NCBI GenBank assembly: GCA_029961685.1
Contig: JARWKL010000088.1
Location: 16,411 to 80,410, forward strand
Source: Aristolochia californica
Taxonomy: Eukaryota > Streptophyta > Magnoliopsida > Piperales > Aristolochiaceae
Direction: 5' to 3'
Length of the DNA stretch: 64,000 nt
Position 1 is the first letter of the stretch. Each line of letters starts with the position of its first letter. Of the stretch, positions 24,905 to 35,636 are shown piece after piece. Position numbers and translations under genes: made by a program. A model generated the notes under the pieces. That model did not search any database. It was not told the DNA's origin and saw only the letters and a list, made by a program, of their open reading frames with translations.

Positions 24905-25655
24905 ACAGTTAACTGCATCAATGAATTTACTACTGTCATCAGTGGGCAATTCGCTTCTCTTTCTGCGACGACTTGAAGACGACACATTACTTCTTCGAGA
25001 TTGCTCAGTTGTCTACTCATTTCCGCTAATGAATTGTGATGGAGTTTCCCTAACTACATCTACATCCTTAGGATCGTCCATCGGGATAGGATCCGACTCA
25101 TGGAGGAGTTCATCGCCTAGATGTACAGGAGTAATACTAGTTGTCCCCATGGCTATTGAGTTTCCCACTACCAAAGCCAATTTGTCATAAAGGAGGTAAC
25201 CTTGTTGTCTATACTTTTCAGCATCTCTATACTCCTACAAGATTAAAACATCCTTTAAACGACTTGGAATAGAGTTCTAGTAATGCGGAAAACATACAAA
25301 ATATTTTATAGTACATCATGATTTACTGACCTTTATGTAGTCTTGCCATACAGAATGACTCGCAGTAACTCGTTGTGTGGTTGCATCCTAGCCAAACCTA
25401 GTGGTGTTGAGACAACTTGCTACCATTTGGTATGTTTTCTTCCATGATCTTGTTTGATTCTTGAGTTGCTCAACAAGTTTTTTACTGACTACGTCTTCGT
25501 TGAACTTATTGACACAATCCATATATACCTCATGCTTCAAAACCCTATTGGGCAACTTGTTCCCTATATTGAACAGCCAGACCAAAAGATCAAGCATTTT
25601 ACTGTCTTCTAAAAAGGTCCAAATGTCATAAGATCGAGCAGTTAGTTGTCTTCTT
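24905..25655 (-). pseudogene. Myb/SANT-like (PIF/Harbinger-associated) gene, copy C1
   Basis: Minus-strand exon 1 holds SKMLDLLVWLFNIGNK, VEQLKNQTRSWKKTYQMVA, then RFG-stop-DATTQRVTASHSVW. Exon 2 holds EYRDAEKYRQQGYLLYDKL, MGTTSITPVHLGDELLHESD and a Ser/Arg-rich RRSNVSSSSRRRKR segment. A 96-bp intron with GTCAGT donor (25330) and TTGTAG acceptor (25235) is still visible. The layout matches plant Myb/SANT-like DNA-binding proteins that accompany PIF/Harbinger transposases or derive from them. Lesions: the Trp-to-stop in exon 1 shared with C2, and its own TAG in exon 2 at NE-stop-TTEQS. The C-terminal exon part is removed by the 1.17 kb deletion. No transposase is in sight, so it could be a domesticated host gene remnant instead. 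Confidence 0.7.
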
Positions 25656-25896
25656 ACAACCCTTTATAATCTAAATCAGAGAGGGTCCTCATGGATTTTT
25701 TTTTTCAGACAACCATTACCCGTCATGGAAACAAAAACCATACAAAAGAAAATACCATGTGATGGATATTTATAACTTCCAAATCTCTTCACCACATGGC
25801 AAAATCATTCCATAGCACTTGAAAATTTTTCGTTAACATTCTAAAACATTTCAAAATTAATCAAACTATTTCCATTGCAGATACACTAAACAATGG

Positions 25897-25898
<2 letters not shown>

Positions 25899-25931
<33 letters not shown>
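25899..25931. repeat. (AC)n microsatellite
   Basis: 33 bp; the same site has 17 bp at 28131-28147 and about 12 bp at 43810-43821. Confidence 0.95.
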
Positions 25932-25933
<2 letters not shown>

Positions 25934-26039
25934 AAGTCCATATTCATCGAAAACCGTTGGTAGAGCCCCAACAGACTTCACAGTCACTATGAACTGTACC
26001 TCGTCAGTGATGGGGGTCAGGTTTCGTTGGCTAATGGAC

Positions 26040-28255
26040 ACAAGTTGTAAATTTATATTGCTTACATATCTATCTCTTGACCTCGAGTTCGACATAATAA
26101 ACCAAGTTTTCTCTTTTTACAATCAGTGGGCTCTTCAAAATGTATGTAATCTAGTCTTTTATGAATGTGCTAAGCAAATTGAACTCAATTATCACCTTAC
26201 TCACGAGAAGATTCAATGAGGACTTATTTAAATTACATACATACCAATAAATAAGCAATTGGTAGATATATTCAAGCCGCTTTGGAACAATCCCATCATT
26301 TAATTTGGGAAGTTAGTCATATAAGAAGATGTACAATTCATTCATTCAAAAATATGTAAGTGGGGGTTAGTCAACAAAATGAAAATTTGAAGTTCATCTT
26401 CATCTCCTGATTAAAATACATTTCATTCATCTACATGAACTTCATCTTCGAACTTGGTGTTAGTGTTGACGATTTCGTGTGCATTGGAAAATAGTTTCCC
26501 GTGTTAGTGCCCCGACATAAGAAAAATATAAAAAACAAGAGAATCCCTAAACCCTAACAGTATACTTAATTAAAACATAATCCTTAAACCCCAAATTAGG
26601 TAAAACATGCATTATTACTAGACGAATAAGTAATTTAATGTATAATTAAAATATATTAATATAATAATTAATTAAATTATATATTATATTATTTAATGAT
26701 TATATTTTATTGTACATTAATACAGTAATTACGTGAACCAATGAAATACGCACATGATTAATTATAAAAAATAAATATTATAAATAACATAAACGAATGT
26801 ACTAAGTTCAATTATTAATTTATTAATAACATATGATATACTTTAAGATAAAAAGGAATGATTAAAAACAATTGATCTAATCATAACTTTAATCCACTAT
26901 ATATTTGTACGTATTATTAGTTAATAATATGTTTCTTTTAAATTTAAAACCAATGATTTTATTAAATAAAAGAGGATCAATTAAACCAAAATAATTGATG
27001 AAGTGTTTGATTTAACAATATCTTAATTACCACTATTAAATCAATAATATAATACAAAAATTAAAAAATAAATATAATGAATAAATAAAGAATTATTTTA
27101 TTAATAAAAGAAGATGGCTTATTCAATTCCTGAGCGATACAGTTAACTGCATCAATGAATTTACTACTGTCATCAGTAGGCAATTTGCTTCTCTTTCTAC
27201 GACGACTTGAAGATGACACGTTACTTCTTCGAGATTGCTCAGTTGTTGACTTATTTTCGTTAATGAATTATGATGGAGTTTCCCTAACTACATCGACATC
27301 CTCAGGATCGTCCATCGGGATAGGATCTGAATCATGGAGGAGTTCATCGCCTAGATATACAAGAGTTATACTAGTTGTCCCCATGGTTATTGAGTTTCCC
27401 ACTACCAAAGCCAATTTGTCATAAAGGAGGTAGCCTTGTTGTATATACTTTTCAACATCTCTATACTCCTACAAGAATAAAACATCTTTTAAATGACTTG
27501 GAATAGAGTTCTAGTAATGCGAAAAATATACAAAATATTTTATAGTACATCATGATTTACTGACCTTTATGTAGTCTTGCCATACAGAATGACTTGCAGT
27601 AACTCGTTGTGTGGTTGCATCCTAGCCAAACCTCCTAGTGTTGAGACAACTTGTTACCATTTGGTATGTTTTCTTCCATGATCTTGTTTGATTCTTGAGT
27701 TGCTCAACAATTTTTTTACTGAATACGTCTTCGTTGAACTTATTGACATAATCCATATATACCTCATGCTTCAAAACATTATTGGGCAACTTGTTCCCTA
27801 TATTAACCAGCTAGACCAAAAGATCGGACATTTTATTGTCTTCTTAAAAGGTCAAAATGTCATAAGATCGAGCAATTGATTGTTTTCTTACATCCATTTA
27901 TAATCTAAATCCGAGATGGTCCTCATGGATTTTATTTCAGACAACCATTAACCGTCATGGAAACAAAAACCATACCAAAGAAAATACCATGTGGTGGATA
28001 TTTATAACCTCCAAATCTCTTCACCACATGGCCAAATCATTCCATAGCACTTGAAAATTTTTCATTAACATTCTAAAACATTCAAAAATTAATCAAACTA
28101 TTTCCATTGCAGATACACTAAACAATGGAAACACACACACACACACATAAAATCCATATCCATCGAAAACCGTTGGTAGAGCCCAAACAGACTTCACACT
28201 CACTACGAACTGTACCTCGACAGTGATGGGGGTCGGGTTTCGTTGGCTAATGGAC
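26040..28255. repeat. Block C, second unit of the 2.2 kb tandem duplication
   Basis: Colinear with 23811-26039. The first 430 bp or so are nearly identical to unit 1, while part of the Myb/SANT region differs at roughly one base in ten. It is followed directly by the rest of block A, as at the window start. Confidence 0.95.
27139..27877 (-). pseudogene. Myb/SANT-like gene, copy C2
   Basis: Duplicate of the C1 pseudogene with the same intron and the same exon-1 stop. Its private lesion is CAA to TAA at TPS-stop-FINEN in exon 2, while the TAG of C1 is absent here. Many differences from C1 are C-to-T or G-to-A changes. It also lacks the C-terminal exon part. Confidence 0.7.
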
Positions 28256-28289
28256 GCCGGTGTAGGCGACTCAACCTTGTTTGAACTAG

Positions 28290-28600
28290 ACTAAACACCC
28301 CAAACTCTAATCCCTAACCCTAAATGCTCAACCCTAATTCCAGAACCTAAACCCTAAACCATAGATCTTCAAACCCCTAAAAGCCCCTAACCCTAAACCC
28401 TAAACCCTATCACCCCAAAATCGAGAACCCTAATATTTTTTACAAACCCTAAATCCAAAAATTAAATCCAAAACCTGTCAATACCAAGCACTAAGCCCTA
28501 AATACACAAAACCCTAACCCTAACCCTATAAAGTCAAAATTGAACCATAAATCCCATAAACCTTAACCATAAATCCCAAAATTACACAAAAAAAATAAAA
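28290..28600. repeat. Telomere-like CCCTAAA block, copy 2
   Basis: Same irregular CCCTAA/AAACCCTA motifs as 165-470, with a short extra repeat 'aaatccaaaa' near 28455. Confidence 0.7.
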
Positions 28601-28819
28601 TTAAACCAAATACATCACCCAAGAGTATGCCCAATATCCAGCTTGAGTCAACTCTTTTATTCTTTACCGAATAGGTGATTTGTATTTGAGCTACCCTTAA
28701 AAAGTGAATAATCTCTATATTAAGCCCTAAAGTTGAGCCTTTTTTCGCCTTTAAAATTGAGCCGAGTGTGCTTCAAATAATAACCATTTTGATTAGTATA
28801 TAGAGTTTTTCTTAATGTT

Positions 28820-29041
28820 ATGAGTGATTTTCTTCTCCCACATTATGTTTTGTCCAAACTGGGTTTCTATGTCCTTTTTATCCTCAGCTTGAAGGGGAGA
28901 AATAAAAGAAGAAGTAGGGGTAGCATCGAACCAAGTCGGTTTGTGAGTATCTCAAGCTCAACTCGATTCCGGATAAGTTCGATTTTAAATAACCGGATCC
29001 CGAATTCCATTCAAGATCGTATTTTCGACTCGTTTAAGTAA
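28820..29041 (+). other. Conserved 73-codon reading frame, copy 2
   Basis: Counterpart of 677-898, same start and stop, about six replacements. Probably non-coding. Confidence 0.12.
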
Positions 29042-29739
29042 ACGAGCCAAATTTGAACGAGGTTCGGTTTGGTTCTCAAACTCATGACCTAGCTCATTTA
29101 GTTAAACCCAATATATAATGAGTTTTAGCCATTTTTGGGAACTGGCTCGAGACTCGAGACTTGGGACCCGGGATTGACGGAGGAAAACCGAACACCGAAT
29201 TTGACGCTTCCCAAGCTTCCACGCCCAAACCCTAATTTATCGCCATTTATTGTGCTTTGCCAATAACAGCCAGTGAAGAAGATGCTACCAGACAATAGCA
29301 TTTAACCCTCGAGAACAACTTGAGATATTTGTACTACAAGAATCAGAACCAGTTGTTGGACTCATTTCTCGGCTTCATCCTCGAAGAACTCTTCTCTCTG
29401 TCAATATTCCCTTGCAGCTCCACCATCCTTTCGCCAAACAAGATTTTAAACAACACAAGCAATCACCCACTTAGAAAGTTGTGTGAGGGATTCGTGTGGG
29501 GTAGGGAGAGTTTTTTGAGCGGGTAGGAGATGGAAGTAGAAACCAAGAAATAGAGCTTGTTCAAGAAGATTGTGATTGGTTGGCTGGACAACTAATCAAT
29601 TATCACAGTTCTCTCTCCAACAATTTTCTCATCTATCTTTGACCTGCATGCTCACTCTCGCAATTTATCTCGATTGTGGTAGGTGTTTGTGTTTTGATAG
29701 AGAGAAAAAAGAAATAGAAAAAGAAGGGCTGAGAATAAA

Positions 29740-29742
<3 letters not shown>

Positions 29743-29773
<31 letters not shown>
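29743..29773. repeat. (GA)n microsatellite, 31 bp
   Basis: Counterpart of the 73-bp run at 1502-1574. Confidence 0.95.
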
Positions 29774-29775
<2 letters not shown>

Positions 29776-30047
29776 GCACAAAATTTAGAATTGATTGGGT
29801 CAGAGGGTCACGTGGTGGATTCAGAAGGGATGTGATGTGAGTTGTTGGGTTGAAAGGCGGTTTATGGGGCTCCTTGTTCTTTACTTTACTGGGAAATTGC
29901 CAGAATTTCAAATAACTTCTTGAACAATGTATCAAATTTTATGTAGAGATGATACCCAATTTTAAGAAAAAATTATATATAATTTTATATACAATTTATT
30001 TGACATGTATTTTTTTGCAAAGTTTTAAATGTAGGTTAGAGCTCGAA

Positions 30048-30213
30048 ATGGCTCATGCTCTAGCTCGATTTCGGTTAAAATTATTGTGTCCGAGCTCGAT
30101 TCCAATTTTAAACTCGAACCTAGACTCGGCTTGAGCTGGAGTTCGAAGTATTTACATCAAACCCAGCTCAAATATATACAGGTTGGAACTCGGCTCGACT
30201 CAATGCCACCCCT
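30048..30213 (+). repeat. Dispersed GCTCGA-rich repeat, block A2 copy
   Basis: Duplicate of 1848-2013, with slightly more CTCGA motifs kept. Confidence 0.45.
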
Positions 30214-30424
30214 AAGAAGAAGTACAAGAAACAAGTATTTTATTCCATATGTTCTTGTAATTTTTATGGGACAAAATATTTAAAATAAGGAGGAGAATAA
30301 ATGATGAAGATTTAACATATATGAAAAATTTTTAGCCAATGAAGATTGAATACCAAGAATCCTTTTCATTGCAAATTGGAGTTACCAACTTGAGAAAGAA
30401 CAAATATGGAAGAGTCTTCCATAA

Positions 30425-30660
30425 CTCTAATAGTAAGAAGTCTCACAAAGTTAGAATTAATATAGTGAAGTCTTGTATAAGTCTCACAGTATGAGTTCTC
30501 AAATAAGGGTTTAAGTTAAATATGTTTTATTTTTGTTAGTCTTCCATTTATGTTCAATTGTTCAATTGTTTTAAGACTTATCTTTTAATGTTTGACTTTG
30601 GATATAACCGGACATGGAGTCTTCTTGTTTATACTACCTTGGATTAAGCACCATATTTGA
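30425..30660 (+). mobile_element. LTR fragment, block A2 copy
   Basis: Duplicate of 2215-2450; related to 59686-59880. Confidence 0.5.
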
Positions 30661-30887
30661 TTGAAAAACAGGCACATGACAAAAGATGGACGTTGTTACT
30701 TTCATAGAGAAAGGAAAGGAGGCAAAGAAGCATGAGGGCAAAAATATCCAACTAGACAGAAGATATAATTACAAGGTAATGTGATACTCTAATAGGGCCA
30801 TTTGAAGTTCATGACTATTAATCCTAATGAAAGAAGATAAGGGAGGAAAGACTTCCGTGACCAGAAAATAAGCTGTTCAGTCCACAG

Positions 30888-31570
30888 CTAAAAACCAATA
30901 TATTCGTCTTCCATATGTTGAAGATCTGGAAGGTCTGTGCTAATGGGGAATCTCATCCACCTCCTTTTGTCAACGTACTGCAAACATGGTTGCAGAAGAA
31001 GCCCAATAACCACTGCAATAAGGATTATGAGCATAACCTTTAAAGAAGCAAGAGCTAAAACCACACAGATCAATAAGGTTGGAGGAATACACATCAAAAT
31101 GGAACCAACAGTCCCCAGGGGTATTTTGTAAGGTCGCAAAGCCTTGGGATACTTGATTCTCAGTTTTATAAATGCCACAAACTCCAAGATCATCCCAAAA
31201 CAGTAAAGGAAGTTCTCTGCTGCAACAATTTCTTGAAAGCTCATCCAAGAAAGCAGTATCACCCCAGTAGAAGAGAATAAAATCCCCATCAGTGGGGTTC
31301 CATAGCGAGATCTCTTGCTGAAGAACTCTGGAAGCATTCCTCTTTCAGCCATACCAAGAAGCTGGTATGAGTCACTACTCATTTCTGCTAAAAACATTCC
31401 CATATTAGAAAATGTTGAAGCATTCCGGATCCACCAGCTTAACCACACACCGGTGATCAGTTTTGCAACATCTGAGAAATACCCATCACTTCACATTTCT
31501 TGTTGAAGCTTAATTGCTCCAGTGCCCACAGTAAAGGATTTTGACCGTCTTACCAGGCAGGCGCAGTGAC
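30888..31570 (-). pseudogene. Polyamine transporter (PUT/RMV1-type), C-terminal half, copy 2
   Basis: Same family motifs as the copy at 2648-3336. Here the C-terminus is in frame to the natural end ([20 protein letters not shown], then stop at 30888). The private lesion is Trp to stop (TGG to TGA, complement 'tca' at 31491-31493) in the EMW/SDGYF segment, which copy 1 has intact. Only a few amino-acid differences separate the copies, so the duplication is fairly recent or decay has been slow. The N-terminal half is absent. Upstream frame text to 31958 does not resemble the family. Confidence 0.85.
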
Positions 31571-32039
31571 GGAACAAAAACGCGAAAATCAGCGCATATA
31601 GTCTGTCACCTAAGCTAAAACAAGCGAAAATCCTTTCGCGTTCGGGGACATTTATGTTACAGGACCTCAACCCCTCAGCAAAAGAGAGGCAGTAAGTCAT
31701 ACAAGGATCGAAGTCACTTGACAGCTTTAAAAATTTCGCATACAGTGAAAACCAAATATCTAAAAAAAAAAAAAGAAAATCTGTTTTAGCAAAACCCCGT
31801 AGCATAATTTTAACTAATATTTTATCTCTTATTTTCTTTTGTCTCAATGATTCTCCGATCCAAACAACAAAATATAGCTTTCTCTCCCTTTTTTTTTTTT
31901 TTATTATGGGTTCCCAAATATGGCTTTCTCTCCCTTTTTTTTTATGGGTTCCAAACAAGCCTTAAGTGTTAAGAAAGCAACATGGAAAAGAGAGAACCAG
32001 AGAAAGCATGGAAATGAAAGGTAAGAAAAGAGAGAACCA

Positions 32040-32805
32040 AAACAATACATGTAGATTGATATGTGAGAAAAATATGACATAGATGTTATGCTTTCTTACA
32101 TCATGTTATTTTTTAAATGAATGCAACTTGAAATCCTACTAAAAGCAAACTTTACCATGTTCTCAATTATATAAAATAAATATAAGTTGTTAAACTAAAC
32201 ATAAAGAAACTTCATCTGTACTCGTACGAAATTGGCTTTGTAATTTAAACGTTAAATAACATTGTTAATTTATCCTACAACATAAATTAAGATTTTAATT
32301 ATCCTAATGATTTTTTTAATTTTAAATATTAGGTAATTTTCCAAATATGACCTTAGATTTTTAATCTCAAATGTGGTTGAACAAATGTCTTATTTTTGTT
32401 CATCTAAATCTACTATGTAACACTTTCTAAGCATAATTAACACAACTCATTAAGGTTCTTCCATAGATGCTTCCCACAAGGGGGATAGGAATCACCATGA
32501 CCATCTAACTTGCCTTAGATTTAGAGAATTTGGTAATTGGGTTCTCAAGAGGGTGGTTCCCAAGTTGGGTTCTTTCTCCTTCTCTCTTTTATTTTTCAAT
32601 TATATTTGAGTATCAATTAGAAAACTTTTTGTGACAAAAAATGTGATATTTAAATATTTTTTATTATAAGAAGTAAAATTGATGTTAAAATTATACCATG
32701 GTAATAATATTTCATTATATATTCAGTAAGATGGTAGAGTTTCAAGTTTTAAGTCTTTAGCCTACTTTAATTAAAAATAATAATGATATTGTATGACAAT
32801 TTAAT
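32040..32805. repeat. Block B, third copy, truncated
   Basis: Matches the first part of block B (3604-4270), plus an insert near 32115-32235 ('aatgcaacttgaaatcctac' onward) that B1 and B2 lack. It stops where the E3 LTR begins, so about 6 kb of block B is missing from unit II. Confidence 0.8.
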
Positions 32806-35323
32806 AATACTTTTGTGAGTCCTTGATCTTCCAACTGATATGATAAGGATGCCAACTTATGGTAGTCATTGTGGGTCCTACTTCTTATGGGCTTGGGCTC
32901 ATCTTGTGGGCCTTCCTTGGTCGTGTGGCCCATCTTATAATAATCTTACATATGTGGGCATTCCTTGGTCATTTGGTCTTGAGGTTATCTTCCAACACTC
33001 ACCCTCAAGTTGGGGGTGAGAGAACAACATGAACTCCCAACTTGCTACAAATGATGTATAAAATATTTTTGTATAAAAATGGCACATCTTCCAATATGCC
33101 TTCAACTTCCAAAATTCTCCTTCACACTGTTGCGTCCTTCCATGAGGCCCTGCGGCATTATAAGTGAGAGTAAAAATCACTCCTAGCCAGTAAGCCATTG
33201 CTTCATACTCCAGTTTTAATGCTGGATGTAGGGCACACTCCACTACTATCGGTAGTGTGTCTATCAGCATTGCTCTGAAGTGTCCACCACTGTGTCCCTC
33301 CACAGGACAACGACTCTCAAGTGGTAGGAGACATAAAAGACATTAAGGGGGGGAGGGGGGAGGGGGTGTGTGGATAACATAGATATAATCATAAGTTCCT
33401 CCGTCATAGACTTCCAACCACAAATAATTTCATCTTTTTGACAGGGATGAAGTTCCTCCGTCGTAGACTTCCAACCACAAATAATTTTCATCTTTTTGAC
33501 AGGGATGAAGTTCCTCCGTCGTACTCCCAACCACAAAATTTTTTGATCTTTTTGACGGGGTAAAATAAATGATGACAGGAGGCCACCTCTTATTCAATAA
33601 CAATGTCCCCAAAGAGACATAATAGTTGCAGCTGAATAAAACATGAACCAAATAACAAACTTTGTAAAAGAAACCATGAAATAATCCGATATAAAATTTT
33701 CTTCATTGATGCACAGGCCTCATCTTTTGTGCTCCACCTTTCTTGAATATGTTGGTCACATAAACTTATCCACAACATAAGAAAATAAAATACCTCTTTC
33801 TTGTACTTCTTGTACTTCTCCCCCTCAAGTTGGGAGGTAATGGCAGTGCTCCCAGCTTGAACCAAATATCATAGATGTAGCAATATGCCCAAATAACAGA
33901 GATGTATAAATAACCCCTCAAACTAGGGAGAAGTGAGATATTTTCCTGATATATCAACTCAAAAAGTGACGCAAAATAATTGTCATAAATTCGGAATTTT
34001 CAATACAATAGAATACTAGCATGACCATTGATTCTTCCAATAATATATCTTTAAATATAGATCAGATTGACATAACATTTTCTCCTTCTAAAAGTAGAAT
34101 TAAATACCTTTCATCCAAGTATAACTTAAATTCATCAAATATAATTATCAGAAGATAAATAATCTGATATATTTCGGTCTCTGTCATCTACCGAACTAGG
34201 TTCTGTTTCTCAAGTTTTTCCAGAACGACCATTGACTCTTCCAAGATCAATATATCCTTATAAAAAAATCATACCGAGAATTGGTTGAATAGATCAGAAG
34301 ATAGACTTACATATATTTCTCTTGATATATAATTATCCATATAAAGTCTCTTTCTTGATAGCTTAAAATACCTCGGAAGTTGAGGGTTTTTGCTGCCTCT
34401 TGAACCTCTTTTCCAATCTGACCTTTGTTGCTTCAAATATCGATTTCTATTTGTACATAAATCAGATAAAAAATTGGTTGAATAGGCAAAAGAATAAACT
34501 TATAGATATTGTTTTTGATATATATATTTCTCCATATAAATTCTAGTTCTTGATAGGAAAAAATACCTCGGAATTTGAAGATTGCTGCTGCTGCTTGAAC
34601 CTTTTTGCAATCTGACCTTCTCTCATTCAAATATTGATATCTCTCTGTAGATAACTCCGATTGGAACAAATCATTCTTCTTTGGAAAGTAAACTCAAATA
34701 TCTTTCCTTAAATATATAATTTAAAATATTAAAAACTCTTTAAAAAATTCAAATAAACCTACAGGTATAGGGATTGAAAATAATAACTACGAACCTAGAC
34801 CTAGTTTTTAGGGTTTAGAGAAAAGGATCACATTACCTCCATGAGTTGACCAAGTCAACTCATAGAACCTACTCTGATACCATGTCGAATTTATGAAAAA
34901 GTGAAATACTTCATTGACATCAATAACTTGTTGTAATTAGAGTACATGAACCTCTATTTATAGTAGAGGAGGATGTAGAGTCCAATTACAATAAAAATTC
35001 ATTTGTCCCAATTACACCCAAAATCTAACACTTAAAGATAAGTCCTAACGTAATTAAATAACTCAATATAGATAAAAGACAAACATAACTCAAACTAAAA
35101 ATCTTCTTGGTCGTGAGCCTAAGATAAAGACACTTTTGTGAGTCCTTCTTGATCTTCCAACCGATGTGATAAGGATGACAGCTCATGGTAGTGATTGTGG
35201 GTCCTACTTCTTATGGGTTTAGGCCCATATTGTGGGACTTCCTTGGTCGTGTGGCCCATCTTATAATAATCTTACATATGTGGGCCTTCCTTGGTTGTTT
35301 GGTCTTGAGCTTATCTTCCAATA
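32806..35323 (-). mobile_element. E3: non-autonomous LTR element, left LTR truncated
   Basis: Minus orientation. The right LTR (34883-35323, 441 bp) is preceded by a primer-site complement ('ctctgatacca', 34872-34882). The internal region is about 1.9 kb and holds no pol. The left LTR (32806-32997) lacks its outer half. Internal features are a G-rich tract (33347-33365), a 57-58 bp minisatellite and several diverged modules of about 190 bp near 34000-34700. The minus-strand text CPVEGHSGGHFRAMLIDTLP is shared with E4. It sits inside an older E1-type LTR, whose remainder is 35324-35636. Confidence 0.85.
33395..33562. repeat. 57-58 bp minisatellite, three units, in E3
   Basis: Units start at 33395, 33452 and 33510 with 'gttcctccgtc', each followed by 'ccaaccacaaa' and 'ctttttgac'. 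E4 has the same three units at 50268, 50326 and 50384. E5 keeps only one partial unit. Confidence 0.9.
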
Positions 35324-35636
35324 TCCCAATTACAAACAAACTCTGACACTTAAAGATAAGTCCGAGCATAATTAAATAACCCAATATAAATAGAAGACTA
35401 TGACTAAAATGCCTTTGAACTGAAACTCTTTTGTGAAATTTGCTTCCATAATAATTTTGGCTCTGTAAGACTTATTATTGTGTAAGACTCATTATGCTAC
35501 CTCATGTGGTCATGGTGGGTCCCACCAGCTCATGTGATCATGGTGGATCCATTTCTTATGGGCTTGGGCCATCTTCCAACACATTTGGAAATGTGTGCCT
35601 TCCTTGGTCGTGTGGGCTTAGGCCCATCTTCCAATA
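35324..35636 (-). repeat. Remnant of the E1-type LTR in unit II
   Basis: Matches the inner and right part of the LTR at 10543-10973 and ends at the same point next to the Copia linker ('ccaata/gaaac'). E3 entered this LTR or replaced its left part. Confidence 0.75.

Larger units (their letters stand above)
23811..26039. repeat. Block C, first unit of a 2.2 kb tandem duplication
   Basis: Directly repeated at 26040-28255. Left border 'aaaaggac/acaagttg', right border 'taatggac/gccggtg', junction 'taatggac/acaagttg'. All three share GGAC. Contains a Copia tail, an AT-rich stretch, the Myb/SANT pseudogene and a CA microsatellite. Confidence 0.95.
28131..32039. repeat. Block A, copy 2
   Basis: Full counterpart of 1-3603. 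It keeps about 110 bp before the GA run and about 216 bp after 31630 that copy 1 lacks, so copy 1 probably suffered two deletions. Confidence 0.92.

Noticed and set aside
33395..33562. Regular 57-58 bp repeats that could suggest a CRISPR-like array
   Set aside because: The whole unit is repeated with no variable spacers, it lies inside an LTR element, and the genome is plant.
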